This document shows, in pieces, positions 17,244 through 27,100 of a DNA stretch of 64,000 nt. The DNA is from Chryseobacterium sp. RU37D (GTDB taxonomy: Bacteria > Bacteroidota > Bacteroidia > Flavobacteriales > Weeksellaceae). The DNA is taken from NCBI RefSeq assembly GCF_900156075.1, contig NZ_FTMM01000006.1, positions 62,001 to 126,000 on the forward strand, read 5' to 3'. The stretch's first letter is position 1; each line of letters starts with the position of its first letter. Both the position numbers and the translations under genes were made by a program. The notes beneath the pieces are model-generated. The model was given only the letters and a program-made list of their open reading frames with translations. It had not been told where the DNA came from and ran no database searches.

Positions 17244-17780
17244 TTAATATTCTAAAATATGATAAACTTCTGCATTGAATTTCTTTAATTTCTCCTCGCC
17301 GTTCAAATCTTTCAAACTAATCAGAAAGCTGAATTGTGAGACTGTTGCCCCTTGCTTTTCAACCAATTTTGCAGCGGCCTCTGTAGTTCCTCCTGTTGCG
17401 AGAAGATCATCGTGTATCAGAACCCGTTGTCCTTGCTTTATTTGTCCTTCGCGGGTTTCAATTATCGCGCTGCCATATTCTAGATAGTATTTTTCTGAAA
17501 CCACCGGAGGTGGAAGTTTTCCTGCTTTTCTGATTAAGATAAATGGTACTTCCAGAGCTACCGCAATGGCAATTCCGAAAAGATAGCCTCGGCTTTCGAT
17601 ACCGCAAACTGCATCTACTTTTCCTTTGCTGAAGGTTATTAAGTCTGCGATAACATCTTCATAAAGCTTTGGATCTAAAAAAATAGGGGAAATGTCTTTA
17701 AACTGAATTCCCGGAATCGGAAAATCAGGAATATTTTCTATTGTTTCCTCTAATTTTTTTATTAATTCCTGCGATGCCAT
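17244..17780 (-). CDS. apt: Adenine phosphoribosyltransferase
   Basis: Salvages adenine to AMP using PRPP in the cytoplasm. The 178-residue protein shows the type I PRTase fold. Visible motifs are IPGIQFKDISPIF near the N-terminus, IESRGYLFG, the RKAGKLPPP flexible-loop block and the PRPP motif VLIHDDLLATGGT. It starts one base after the stop of the lipoprotein gene upstream, so the two are very likely co-transcribed. prs, which makes PRPP, is elsewhere in the window. Confidence 0.96.
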   Translation of the reverse strand: MASQELIKKLEETIENIPDFPIPGIQFKDISPIFLDPKLYEDVIADLITFSKGKVDAVCGIESRGYLFGIAIAVALEVPFILIRKAGKLPPPVVSEKYYLEYGSAIIETREGQIKQGQRVLIHDDLLATGGTTEAAAKLVEKQGATVSQFSFLISLKDLNGEEKLKKFNAEVYHILEY

Positions 17781-17781
17781 C

Positions 17782-18981
17782 TTATGGATTGATTTTGTAA
17801 CTGGAAATTTTCCAGTCTCCGTTTACATTTTTAAGACCGAAAGTTACTTTCAGGGAAGTTGTTTTTCCATTTTTATCGGTTACATCATAGGTTGCATTTA
17901 CGCTGGCTATATTGGCATTCGTTGCATTGGCTGTAATGTTTTTTACGCTTACATTTTTCACTGAACCGAATCCTGAGGTAGGGTTGGCAAAAGATTCATA
18001 GCTTCCCCAGCTTGGGTTGCTTGATGAGCTGTATGCTGCTTTTAGGTTTTGAGAGCTTACATTATTCAGAAATCCTGATACGACATTTTTAGGGTCTGCG
18101 GTAGGCTGTTTTGGTGTGGCTGGTGTTGTTGTAGGTGTTGCATTAGGATCTGCGGATGAAGGTGTTGTTGTTCCTGTATTATTTGGTTCAATTATGGAAG
18201 GGTCTTGTTTTACCGCTGTTGAGTCTACTTTTGGTGCAGTAGGGATTTTTAACAATGAAGAGTTTACATCCAGACCGATTTTTGTCATTTTAAAAGTTTT
18301 CGTCGTCGTTTTTACCGAAACAGTAATGTCGATCTTATTGTCAAGAACTTTTGCTGCAGGAATTGAAGAAAATTTTAAGTTAAATCCTTTAAAATTATTA
18401 TCCTGCATCAGGTTTTTTGCGGTAGAAAGCTTTACTCCGTTACTAAAAACTTCAAGAGTTGCTTCAAGGCCGGCTCCTGTAAAGGCTATTGGGTTACCTG
18501 CATTGTCCACCAATCTCGGAATAATCTGTATGGCAGTAGGTGCTCCTGAACCATCATCTCCGGTAGGTTTTGTTATAATGCTTAATGAGTTTGCTTTTAC
18601 GTCATTCGGATCGCTTTCTTTTGCTTTGTCATCTCCGAAGATATTCATCTCTCCTAATGAAGGAGGGGCTGTACTTGCCCATTCGATGCCGTTTTTCTGA
18701 GCCACCTGATCTGCCATAGTCATGATTTCAGGAACTTTCTTCCCGTTAATCAGTTGTCCGAGAGCTTTTAGCTCTGCAATATCTCCTTCAGCTTCTACTC
18801 CAAAAGTTTTTAGGATATATAGGGCTTCATTAAATTTAATTTGCTTGATGGTAGGAAGACTTGCTGTCATATCGTTAATACTCGACTGTAATGTTTTTGT
18901 ATTGCTAGCATCTACATGATCCTTCTTACATGCCATGAAGGGCAATAAGCTGAGAATGAGTATAAAAGAAAACTTTTTCAT
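17782..18981 (-). CDS. Lipoprotein with C-terminal NTF2-like domain
   Basis: A 399-residue predicted lipoprotein; the signal peptide ends at the lipobox FMAC with Cys18. The start is set at MKKFSF, because the -7 box at 18999-19006 lies upstream of it and overlaps the longer reading. The middle is a beta-rich region. A Pro/Thr-rich linker (TTTPSSADPNATPTTTP) follows. The C-terminal 100 residues resemble small NTF2/DUF4878-like domains (VVSGFLNN near the start, NGDWKISSYKI at the end). Function is unknown. It shares a transcript with apt. Confidence 0.75.
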   Translation of the reverse strand: MKKFSFILILSLLPFMACKKDHVDASNTKTLQSSINDMTASLPTIKQIKFNEALYILKTFGVEAEGDIAELKALGQLINGKKVPEIMTMADQVAQKNGIEWASTAPPSLGEMNIFGDDKAKESDPNDVKANSLSIITKPTGDDGSGAPTAIQIIPRLVDNAGNPIAFTGAGLEATLEVFSNGVKLSTAKNLMQDNNFKGFNLKFSSIPAAKVLDNKIDITVSVKTTTKTFKMTKIGLDVNSSLLKIPTAPKVDSTAVKQDPSIIEPNNTGTTTPSSADPNATPTTTPATPKQPTADPKNVVSGFLNNVSSQNLKAAYSSSSNPSWGSYESFANPTSGFGSVKNVSVKNITANATNANIASVNATYDVTDKNGKTTSLKVTFGLKNVNGDWKISSYKINP

Positions 18982-18998
18982 TTTAGTTCGGTTTAGCA

Positions 18999-19006
18999 CA
19001 AAAATA
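18999..19006 (-). promoter_or_regulatory. -7 box of the lipoprotein-apt unit
   Basis: TATTTTTG on the minus strand, 17 bases from the MKKFSF start. It lies in the T-rich tail of the preceding gene's terminator. Confidence 0.55.
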
Positions 19007-19035
19007 ATAAAACCTTTAATAATAGAAGGTTTTAT
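19007..19035 (-). terminator. Terminator overlapping a stop codon and the next promoter
   Basis: A 10-bp stem (ATAAAACCTT with AAGGTTTTAT) whose outer arm includes the TAA stop of the upstream gene. On the minus strand its T-rich tail runs into the TATTTTTG box of the next unit. Confidence 0.75.
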
Positions 19036-20045
19036 TTTTCATTTTGTTGTTCTTTTAAATCAGTTCCGAAGTATGAACTGAAAATATTCTGCATATTCTG
19101 AAATTCAGGGTCTTTCCAATATTCTGTAATATAATGGCTTGAATAGGTGTCAAATTTTATTTTCTCTAAATTATTCTCATTACGAAAGCTGATTTCCGTA
19201 GGGTAAAAATTTTCATAAACAATAATTGTATTATAATTCGGCTCAGTTTTATGTTTAAGATGAAGGAAAAGTATTTTATTATATTCCAAAAGGTCTTTAA
19301 TAGTTTTCGGAGAATTTTTCTCATAAGCTATATTCAGGATGCTTTTAAAATCAAAAAACCGGTATCCAAATAATGCAAATTCCTTTTTTTGAAGAGCTTC
19401 TCCTGTGATTTCTATTTCATCTTTTCGATCTCCCTTTAACTGTGTGAATTTAGTTTTTTTATTTTCTTTGTAGTCATCTATATTTGCAACATCTTCTATT
19501 TCTGGAATTTTTAAGAAGGTATTGTAGTCCCAAGAATCTGTTTTCTTTCTGTCTTCTAAAAGATTTTGCAACCTGAAAACCCTATACTGTTCAATGCGTG
19601 AGCTTTTTAGCTTTTTTGTTTTATTATCAAAAATATATGTGACAATCCCATCTGTAAAACTGCTCAATCTGTTATTTACAGTGACATAAGAATTAAAATT
19701 ACCCTTTACAAAAATATATTTTGAAGGTTTGCTGTTTTTAATTACAACGGTTTCAATATCTTTAACATTATCAATAATTTTAATGACATGCTGATTGAAA
19801 TCCGCATAAGAAAGTGTGGCCACCGGAAAGTTGTTGTATATCAGCTGGAATTTCTCCTGTTCCGGTTTTAAGGATTGCTTATCAATTTTACCATCAATAT
19901 CTGAATAAGCCAGAATATTTCCATCTTTTCCAAAAACTGAAACCTTTGGAAGGGGTTTATTAGTTCTTTCGGAAATGAAGGTGATAGTTTGAGCATTGAA
20001 AAAGCTTATCAATAAAATGAATAAAAATGAAATTTTTTTTTCCAT
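19032..20045 (-). CDS. Exported protein of unknown function
   Basis: A 337-residue protein with a signal peptide ending at FNAQ. The N-terminal region (ERTNKPLPKVSVFGKDGN, then SDIDGKI) looks like a short carboxypeptidase-regulatory-like or CNA-B-like beta domain, as often found at the start of Bacteroidetes envelope proteins. The rest, with charged beta-rich sequence, matches no family I recognise. It lies downstream of the act operon but is separated from it by a terminator, so it is probably independent. No promoter motif was identified. Confidence 0.7.
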   Translation of the reverse strand: MEKKISFLFILLISFFNAQTITFISERTNKPLPKVSVFGKDGNILAYSDIDGKIDKQSLKPEQEKFQLIYNNFPVATLSYADFNQHVIKIIDNVKDIETVVIKNSKPSKYIFVKGNFNSYVTVNNRLSSFTDGIVTYIFDNKTKKLKSSRIEQYRVFRLQNLLEDRKKTDSWDYNTFLKIPEIEDVANIDDYKENKKTKFTQLKGDRKDEIEITGEALQKKEFALFGYRFFDFKSILNIAYEKNSPKTIKDLLEYNKILFLHLKHKTEPNYNTIIVYENFYPTEISFRNENNLEKIKFDTYSSHYITEYWKDPEFQNMQNIFSSYFGTDLKEQQNEK

Positions 20046-20141
20046 TACAATTTGTTTTATTTACTTGATTAAAATTAGACCTTAATTGTAAGACGAGCAA
20101 AAAGAATAAGGTTGCCTGGAAATTTTTTCCCTGCACAGCAC

Positions 20142-20176
20142 AAAAAAAGACCGATTATTACAATCAGTCTTTTTTG
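20142..20176 (-). terminator. act operon terminator
   Basis: AAGAC and GATT arms pair with AATC and GTCTT, with one mismatch. A run of T follows on either strand. It sits just past actF. Confidence 0.75.
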
Positions 20177-20197
20177 TTTATTTATTGTTACAAGTCC

Positions 20198-21529
20198 TTA
20201 GAAAGGATACTCATAAATTTCAGATTCGTGTAAGAATGGGTTTCCTGTAGGAATAAGCTTAAGTTTGGATAAAGCTGTAAGTACAGTAAACATGAATAAT
20301 CCAGCTACGAATAATATTGCTCCGGCTACCAACAAGAATACTTCCGGAGTGTTCCAGTATGGCCCTACTGTTCCCGGCATTACCATGTTGAAGTAATCTA
20401 GGATATGACCGCAGATAACTACTATCGCCATTGTTGTAACAACTTTATAGTTTCTTTTGATGCTGCTGCTTACTAATACTAATAGTGGTAACAAAAAGTT
20501 AACGATAAGCATTGGTAAGAAAGTAGGTGAGTAGTGCTGGAATCTTCCAAAGAAATAGTTTACCTCTTCCGGAACGTTTGCATACCAATAAAGCATGAAC
20601 TGAGCGAACCATGTATACGTCCAAAGCATACTGGTAGCGAAAAGGAATACTCCCAAATCGTGCAAGTGATTATCATTGAACTGAGGTAAGAAACCATTTT
20701 TCTTTAAATAAACACTTAGTAAGATGATTACTGCGATACCACTTGACAGGCAACTAACCATTGAATACCAGATATACATTGTAGAATACCAGTGAGGGTC
20801 AATAGACATCAACCAGTCCCAAGCCCAAGCTGCAGAAGCAAATCCGAAGAATGCGATATATCCTACTGCCCATCTGTAAAGCATTTGATACTCAACTTTA
20901 GATTTAGTCTCATCCACTTTTTTAGATTGAGCTTTTAATTTCCAAGAGAAGAAAGAAGCACCTAAAACATAGATGAAAGTTCTTATTGCATAGAAAGGTA
21001 TATTTAAGAATCTTTTCTTTTCAAATAAGATCACGTCGAAATGAGCAGAATTTGGGTCTGTCAAATCAGGATCCATCCAATGGAATAAGTGAGCGTTGTG
21101 AGTAATGTTCAGAATCATCAAGATGATCAAGATAGCACCTCCGTAAGGGATGTAAGAAGCAATAGCTTCCATTACTCTTGTAATGATGATCGGCCATCCT
21201 GCGTGAGCAGCATGCTGAATACAGTAGAAAAACAGTACAGCACAGCTAACTCCGAAGAAAAATACAGCTACAAAATGTATTGCCGCTAAAGGCTGGTTGT
21301 GTACCTGAAGTTCAGCATGCTCTAGGTGAGCTGCATGATCTTGAGGACCTACCATTTCACTTGAATGTGTAGGAGCAGTATGACCAGAAGCATGAACAGC
21401 CTCCATCATTTGTTCTATTTTTTCAGTAGAAATTCCTTTGTTCATAAAGAAACCAATACCGAATAAAACTAAACCTACAACAAGAAGGATTATAGAAGTT
21501 GATTTTAATTTTGGTGAAAAACTATACAT
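20198..21529 (-). CDS. actF: Alternative complex III subunit ActF
   Basis: Quinol:cytochrome c oxidoreductase membrane subunit. The 443-residue polytopic protein has about ten helices. Typical blocks are AAWAWDWLMSIDPHWYST, WFAQFMLYWYANVPEEV and LPLLVLVSSSIKRN. ActF is an NrfD-like homologue of ActC without the Fe-S link. Between helices 1 and 2 (about residues 46-78) there is a His-rich segment (ASGHTAPTHSS and DHAAHLEHAE), which stands out. It is the last gene of actABCDEF. No cytochrome oxidase genes follow it here. Confidence 0.93.
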   Translation of the reverse strand: MYSFSPKLKSTSIILLVVGLVLFGIGFFMNKGISTEKIEQMMEAVHASGHTAPTHSSEMVGPQDHAAHLEHAELQVHNQPLAAIHFVAVFFFGVSCAVLFFYCIQHAAHAGWPIIITRVMEAIASYIPYGGAILIILMILNITHNAHLFHWMDPDLTDPNSAHFDVILFEKKRFLNIPFYAIRTFIYVLGASFFSWKLKAQSKKVDETKSKVEYQMLYRWAVGYIAFFGFASAAWAWDWLMSIDPHWYSTMYIWYSMVSCLSSGIAVIILLSVYLKKNGFLPQFNDNHLHDLGVFLFATSMLWTYTWFAQFMLYWYANVPEEVNYFFGRFQHYSPTFLPMLIVNFLLPLLVLVSSSIKRNYKVVTTMAIVVICGHILDYFNMVMPGTVGPYWNTPEVFLLVAGAILFVAGLFMFTVLTALSKLKLIPTGNPFLHESEIYEYPF

Positions 21530-21537
21530 TTCTTTTC

Positions 21538-22236
21538 TTATTTTTTAGTTTCGGTAGTAGTAGTTTCAGGTTTTGCTTCCGCCGTTGTTGTCGCTGTAGC
21601 TGCTGCCGGTGCTGCTGCTCCTTTTTTGAAGGCGCTTATCACATACATTGCTACTCTCCATCTGTCTCCTGCGTTCAATTGTCCCGCATAAGAACCCATT
21701 GCGTTTCTACCGTTTGTTAATACATAATGAACAGATCCTACAGTAATTTCTCTGTCTGCATAGTTTGGTACACCAGAGAATGCTCCAGATTGAACAATTG
21801 GTCCCTGTCCATCTCCACCTATACCATGACAAGCCGAACACGTTTTTTCGAATAGTAATTTTCCTCTTTCGATATCTTTAGCTGCATTAGCAGAATTCAA
21901 AGGAGAAGCAGTTATTGTTTTTGAAGCATTATAACCTGCGTTATACTCATCAACATTTTTCGGAAGTAATCCTTCTTCAAAAACGCCGTCTTTGTTTTGT
22001 GGAACTGATCCTTCTACCGGAGAAAGACCTGTTGCAAAATTATTTTTAACAAAAGCAGGGATTTCGTTTTCATGATCTGAGTATGCATCCTGAGCTTTCA
22101 TCAATGGATCGTAAGCTACAGGGAAGTACATATCAGGAAAATATACTAATGGTACGTTTTCTTTTGGTCCGCAAGAATTAAGTAAAACTGTTGTTAAACC
22201 TAAAATTGCTGTAATTCTTAATACATTCTTTTTCAT
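21538..22236 (-). CDS. actE: Alternative complex III monohaem cytochrome c ActE
   Basis: A 232-residue lipoprotein (lipobox LNSC, Cys22) with one class I cytochrome c haem site, CSACHGIGGDG, and a distal GSYAGQLNAGDRW region with the likely axial Met in NAMGSY. It should pass electrons from alternative complex III to a soluble cytochrome or the terminal oxidase. The C-terminus is a low-complexity Ala/Thr/Glu/Lys tail. It sits 8 bp upstream of actF and just after actD. Confidence 0.92.
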   Translation of the reverse strand: MKKNVLRITAILGLTTVLLNSCGPKENVPLVYFPDMYFPVAYDPLMKAQDAYSDHENEIPAFVKNNFATGLSPVEGSVPQNKDGVFEEGLLPKNVDEYNAGYNASKTITASPLNSANAAKDIERGKLLFEKTCSACHGIGGDGQGPIVQSGAFSGVPNYADREITVGSVHYVLTNGRNAMGSYAGQLNAGDRWRVAMYVISAFKKGAAAPAAATATTTAEAKPETTTTETKK

Positions 22237-22237
22237 T

Positions 22238-22759
22238 TTAAGCGTCTTTAACAGTTATTTCTTCAACTCCAGTTTCAATTAGTAACTGTTTTACAGATTC
22301 TACATCCTCAGTTACGAATTCCATCATGAATTTATCGTCCGTTGTTCTCGGGTCTGGGTTTTGTGCAGGAGCTCCAGGATACATTTTGTTTCTTACCAAG
22401 AAAGTTAATGACATCATGTGAGCAGCACAGAATACCATAAGCTCGAACATTGGTACTACGAATGCAGGCATGTTGTGTCCCCAGTCGAAAGCTGGTTTAC
22501 CCCCAATGTTTTGAGGCCAGTCGTGATTCATCACATACCAAGTAAGAGTAGCACCGATAGTAACCCCATAACAAGCATAGATGAAAGCGGCATCAGAAAT
22601 TCTAGTTTTCTTTAAACCTAAAGCTTTGTCTAGCCCGTGAACCGGAAACGGAGTATAAACTTCGTTGATTGCGATTCCTTTATCATTGAATGCTTTAACG
22701 CCGTTCATTAAATCGTCGTCGTCAGCATAAAGTCCGTATACAATTTTAGTGGTGCTCAT
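22238..22759 (-). CDS. actD: Alternative complex III subunit ActD (DUF3341)
   Basis: A 173-residue membrane subunit with two central transmembrane helices, FIYACYGVTIGATLTW and MFELMVFCAAHMMSL. The N-terminal soluble region begins STTKIVYGLYADDD and contains EVYTPFPVHGLD. The ActD family start (MSTTK) is preferred to an upstream Met in MKLIKQKKEM; that longer form would overlap actC by 41 bp. With the chosen start the overlap with the actC stop is 14 bp, implying translational coupling. Confidence 0.9.
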   Translation of the reverse strand: MSTTKIVYGLYADDDDLMNGVKAFNDKGIAINEVYTPFPVHGLDKALGLKKTRISDAAFIYACYGVTIGATLTWYVMNHDWPQNIGGKPAFDWGHNMPAFVVPMFELMVFCAAHMMSLTFLVRNKMYPGAPAQNPDPRTTDDKFMMEFVTEDVESVKQLLIETGVEEITVKDA

Positions 22760-24143
22760 CTCCTTCTTTTGCTTTATAAGTTTCACCTGAGATTTTCAAA
22801 ATCGATTTTAATTCAGCCTGTGCAATTACAGGGAATGTTCTTGCGTATAATAAGAATAATACAGAGAAGAATCCGATAGTTCCTAAGTATACACCCACAT
22901 CAATGATCGTTGGCTTAAACATAGTCCAAGATCCTGGTAAGTAATCTCTGGAAAGGTTGATAACGATGATATCAAAACGCTCAAACCACATACCGATATT
23001 GATGATCAATGCAACGATAAATGTCCAGATAATGTTCGTTCTAAGTCTCTTGAACCAGAAAGAAGCCGGAACAACAAGGTTACAGATAATTAATGACCAG
23101 AAAGCCCACCAATAAGGTCCTGTTGCAGCACCTGGAGATAGATATGTAAAGTCTTCGAATCTGGATCCAGAATACCATCCGATGAAATATTCAGTTGCAT
23201 AAGCTACAGTAACCATACCACCAGTAAGGATGATTACGATGTTCATAATTTCGATATGATACATTGTAATATATTCTTCCAAGTGACAAACTTTTCTTGC
23301 AACTAACAATAGAGTCTGTACCATTGCAAATCCTGAGAAGATCGCACCAGCTACGAAGTAAGGAGGGTAGATTGTAGAGTGCCATCCTTTAATAACCGAA
23401 GTTGCGAAGTCAAAAGATACGGTAGTGTGTACTGAGAATACAAGTGGAGTTGCCAAACCTGCAAGAACTAAAGAAAGTTCTTCGAATCTTTGCCAATGTT
23501 TTGCTTTACCACCCCAACCGAATGCAAGGAATGTATAAATTTTCTTAGTCCAAGGAGTTTTAGCTCTGTCTCTGATCATTGCAAAGTCAGGGATCAATCC
23601 CATGAACCAGAATACTGTTGATACTGAGAAATACGTAGAGATTGCAAATACGTCCCAAAGTAGAGGAGAGTTGAAGTTCCCCCAAAGAGAACCGAATTGG
23701 TTTGGTAAAGGGAATACCCAATATCCTACCCAAACTCTACCCATGTGGATTACAGGGAAGATTGCTGCCTGTACAACCGCAAAGATCGTCATCGCCTCTG
23801 CAGATCTGTTTACAGACATTCTCCATCTCTGTCTAAATAATAATAATACTGCGGAGATAAGTGTTCCGGCGTGACCGATACCTACCCACCATACGAAGTT
23901 GGTGATATCCCAACCCCAGTTAATAGTTCTGTTAAGTCCCCATGCTCCAATACCTGTTCCGATAGTATAAGCGATACAACCGAACCCATATAAGAATAGA
24001 ACTAAGGCAGCATACAATGAAATCCACCATAATTTACCTGCTCTTTCTTCGATAGGTCGTGCAATATCCTCTGTGATATCGTGATAAGTTTTGTGACCAA
24101 TAATTAGAGGTTCCCTTATCGGAGCTTCGTAATGTCCTGACAT
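22746..24143 (-). CDS. actC: Alternative complex III quinol-site subunit ActC (NrfD family)
   Basis: A 465-residue polytopic membrane protein of the NrfD/PsrC family with about ten helices. It is thought to hold the quinol-oxidising site next to ActB. Visible blocks include WDITNFVWWVGIGHAGTLIS, the SVHTTVSFDFATSV segment, and FMGLIPDFAMIRDRAKTPW. The C-terminal KEGDEHH overlaps the actD start. Context, with a multihaem cytochrome and an Fe-S protein, fixes it as ActC rather than a nitrite or polysulfide reductase subunit. Confidence 0.95.
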   Translation of the reverse strand: MSGHYEAPIREPLIIGHKTYHDITEDIARPIEERAGKLWWISLYAALVLFLYGFGCIAYTIGTGIGAWGLNRTINWGWDITNFVWWVGIGHAGTLISAVLLLFRQRWRMSVNRSAEAMTIFAVVQAAIFPVIHMGRVWVGYWVFPLPNQFGSLWGNFNSPLLWDVFAISTYFSVSTVFWFMGLIPDFAMIRDRAKTPWTKKIYTFLAFGWGGKAKHWQRFEELSLVLAGLATPLVFSVHTTVSFDFATSVIKGWHSTIYPPYFVAGAIFSGFAMVQTLLLVARKVCHLEEYITMYHIEIMNIVIILTGGMVTVAYATEYFIGWYSGSRFEDFTYLSPGAATGPYWWAFWSLIICNLVVPASFWFKRLRTNIIWTFIVALIINIGMWFERFDIIVINLSRDYLPGSWTMFKPTIIDVGVYLGTIGFFSVLFLLYARTFPVIAQAELKSILKISGETYKAKEGDEHH

Positions 24144-24168
24144 TTTTTACCTATTTATTATTTAAACT

Positions 24169-27100
24169 TTATTTTTCTACTCTGTTTCTTACTTTAGTGT
24201 GATAGAACACATTTGGTTTTGTTCCGATCTCTTCTAGTAAATAATATCTTCTGTTGTCAGCATATTGCTTTCTAACCTCAGATTCTTTGTCATTCATGTC
24301 TCCAAACTTGATAGAACCTGTAGAACAAGCTTTAGAACAAGCTGTCTGGAACTCTCCGTCTTTCACGATTCTATTCTCTTTTTTAGCTTCAAGAATAGTA
24401 GTCTGAGTCATTTGGATACACATTGAACATTTCTCCATAACCCCTCTCGTTCTTACCACTACGTCTGGGTTTAGAACCATTCTTCCAAGATCGTTATTCA
24501 TGTTGAAATCGAACTTGTCGTTCAGATTATAAGTAAACCAGTTGAAACGTCTTACTTTGTAAGGACAGTTGTTTGCACAATATCTAGTACCGATACATCT
24601 GTTGTAAGCCATGTGGTTTTGACCTTGCTTACCGTGTGAAGTAGCCGCTACAGGACATACAGTTTCACAAGGTGCGTGGTTACAGTGCTGACACATTACC
24701 GGCTGGAAGATTACATCTGGATTATCAGCAGGGTGGTTCAATGCACCCCCTTCTTTGTTGAATGCTGTTCCGTATAATTCAGGAACTGCCATTCCTTCTT
24801 TTAATCCTTCATATACTTCGACTTTTTGTCTTGAAGAATAGTAACGGTCGATTCTTAACCAGTACATATCTCTCGACATTCTAATCTCGTCTTTACCTAC
24901 AACAGGAACGTTGTTTTCTGCCTGGCAAGCAATAATACATGCTCCACAACCAGTACAAGAGTTCAGGTCGATTGATAGGTTGAAATGAGGTCCGTCCGTA
25001 TCATCAAAAGCATCCCAAAGATCAATTTTTCTTGCAGGAAGAGCTCCACTGATCGTATGATATTCCAAAGGCTTATTCCATCCGTTGTGCTCATCATCAA
25101 ATGCTACGTTTAAGAAATCAGCCAAAGGAACTTCTTTAGCAATTTCGTAACGTCCCATTAATGTATTTTGAAGCTGGATACCCGCAAATTCGTGGTCTTC
25201 TCCTGTTTTCTCGATTTTAACATTAGAAACAACTAAGTTAGAACCATCGAATAACGGATAAGCATTTACCCCTGTATCAGCTGTTGCTCCTGAGTTTTTC
25301 TTACCATAACCAAGTGCAAGACCTACAGATCCGTCCGCTTGTCCCGGCTGTACAAATACAGGAACATCTTTTATTGTAACTCCGTTTACAGTAAGGTTTA
25401 CGATAGAACCGTCCAACTGCATTCTCGCGTTAAGATCGTTATCAATACCTAATCTTTCTGCGTCTTTCGGAGACATTGTCAAGTAGTTATCCCAAGACAT
25501 TCTTGTGATCGGATCAGGTAATTCCTGCAACCAAGGGTTGTTTGCCTGAGTTCCGTCTCCCATTGCTGTCTTAGTATATAATACCAATTCTAGATCTGAA
25601 GGTTTGAAACCACTTACTTCAGCAACTGCCTGAGCACCGTTTCCTCCTACATACGATAATGTTGTAGCATTTGAAGAAACATTGATGCCGTTATATAAGG
25701 CTTTGTTGAAAGAAGTTCCTCCTAAAATAGAAGAAGCATTCGCTTTTAAATAATCATAGTAGTTATTAGCAGCATTATTTTTACCATTTTTCCAAACCAA
25801 TAGAGATTCTTCGATCTGTCTTGATTTGTAGATTTTCTGGATCGTAGGCTGCATTAATGAATATACTCCTGTTTGGGGCTCAATATCACCCCAAGACTCC
25901 AACCAGTTGGCTACAGGAATTACAGCTTTCGCTGCTTTGTACATTTCATTTTTCTTATCAGCAACTGCGATTACGTAAGGAACTTTTGATAAAGATTTTT
26001 TAAAATCTTCACCTTTGTTGTAAGAGTAAATTGGATCTACATTGTTAGCGATCAATACACCAACCTGTCCTCCGTTTACCCATCCAATGAATTCCTCGAA
26101 TCTTGCTTTATCGAAATCTTTTAGGAAGTTTGCTTTACCAGTGAAAGCTACTGAACCTAATTTTTGGTTAATTAAATGAGCTAAAACCTGAGCACCTTTA
26201 GAACCATCTGCGAAAACAACAGCTTTGCTGCCTTTTGCCTGTAATTCTTTAGCAATTTCGTTAGCCATTTTATCTGATGAACCACCACCAACGATTGCAT
26301 TGTAAACTTCAACCAATGTTTTGTTTACTGCACTTGGCTTTAATCTGATTCTTTCGTCAGCATTAGCTCCTGTTAAAGACATATTGGATTCAACCTGAAC
26401 GTGTCTCAACATATTTTTTCCCGGAGTTCTTGCCACTGCGTAAGAAGATTCTAGCCCTCCCGCATTGTAGTCTCCTAAGAAATCAGCCTGGAATGCAACC
26501 ACCAATTCAGTTCCCTTAAGATCATAAACCGGTAATGCTCTTGTTCCGAAAACTTCCTGAGCTGCGTCTAATGCAGCAGCATAAGGATAAGCATCATAAG
26601 TTACTAATTCTGCCGTAGGATATTTAGCTTTAAAATCAGCAAATAATTTTTTGAAAGTAGGAGATGCAAAAGAATGTGATAATAATACGATTCTTTTACC
26701 TGCAGCTTTGGCTTCTTCCAATCCTTTGATCACAAAACTATCTACTTTATCGAAAGTTTCGTCTTTACCTTCAAGTTTAGGCTGCTTTACTTTATCGTTA
26801 TCATAAAGAGAAAGGACACTTGCCTGAGCTCTTGCGTTAGTTTTACCTAAATCGCCGGCTGCCGGGTTTGGTTCAATTTTGATAGGTCTTCCTTCTCTTG
26901 TCTTTACTAAAACGCTTGCAAAATCGAAACCGTCGAAATAAGTTGAAGCGTAATAGTTCGGAATCCCCGGAATGATGTCATGCGGCTTTACCACATAAGG
27001 AATCGTTTTGATTACCGGAGCTTCACAGGCAGCTAATGTTACGGCTGCAGTAGAGAAACCTAATAGTTTTAAGAAATCTCTTCTTGAAGTGGCAGAACCG

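Noticed and set aside
18116-18700. 194-residue open frame antisense to the lipoprotein gene
   Set aside because: The sense protein has a signal peptide, a lipobox and a terminal domain; the antisense frame has no features.
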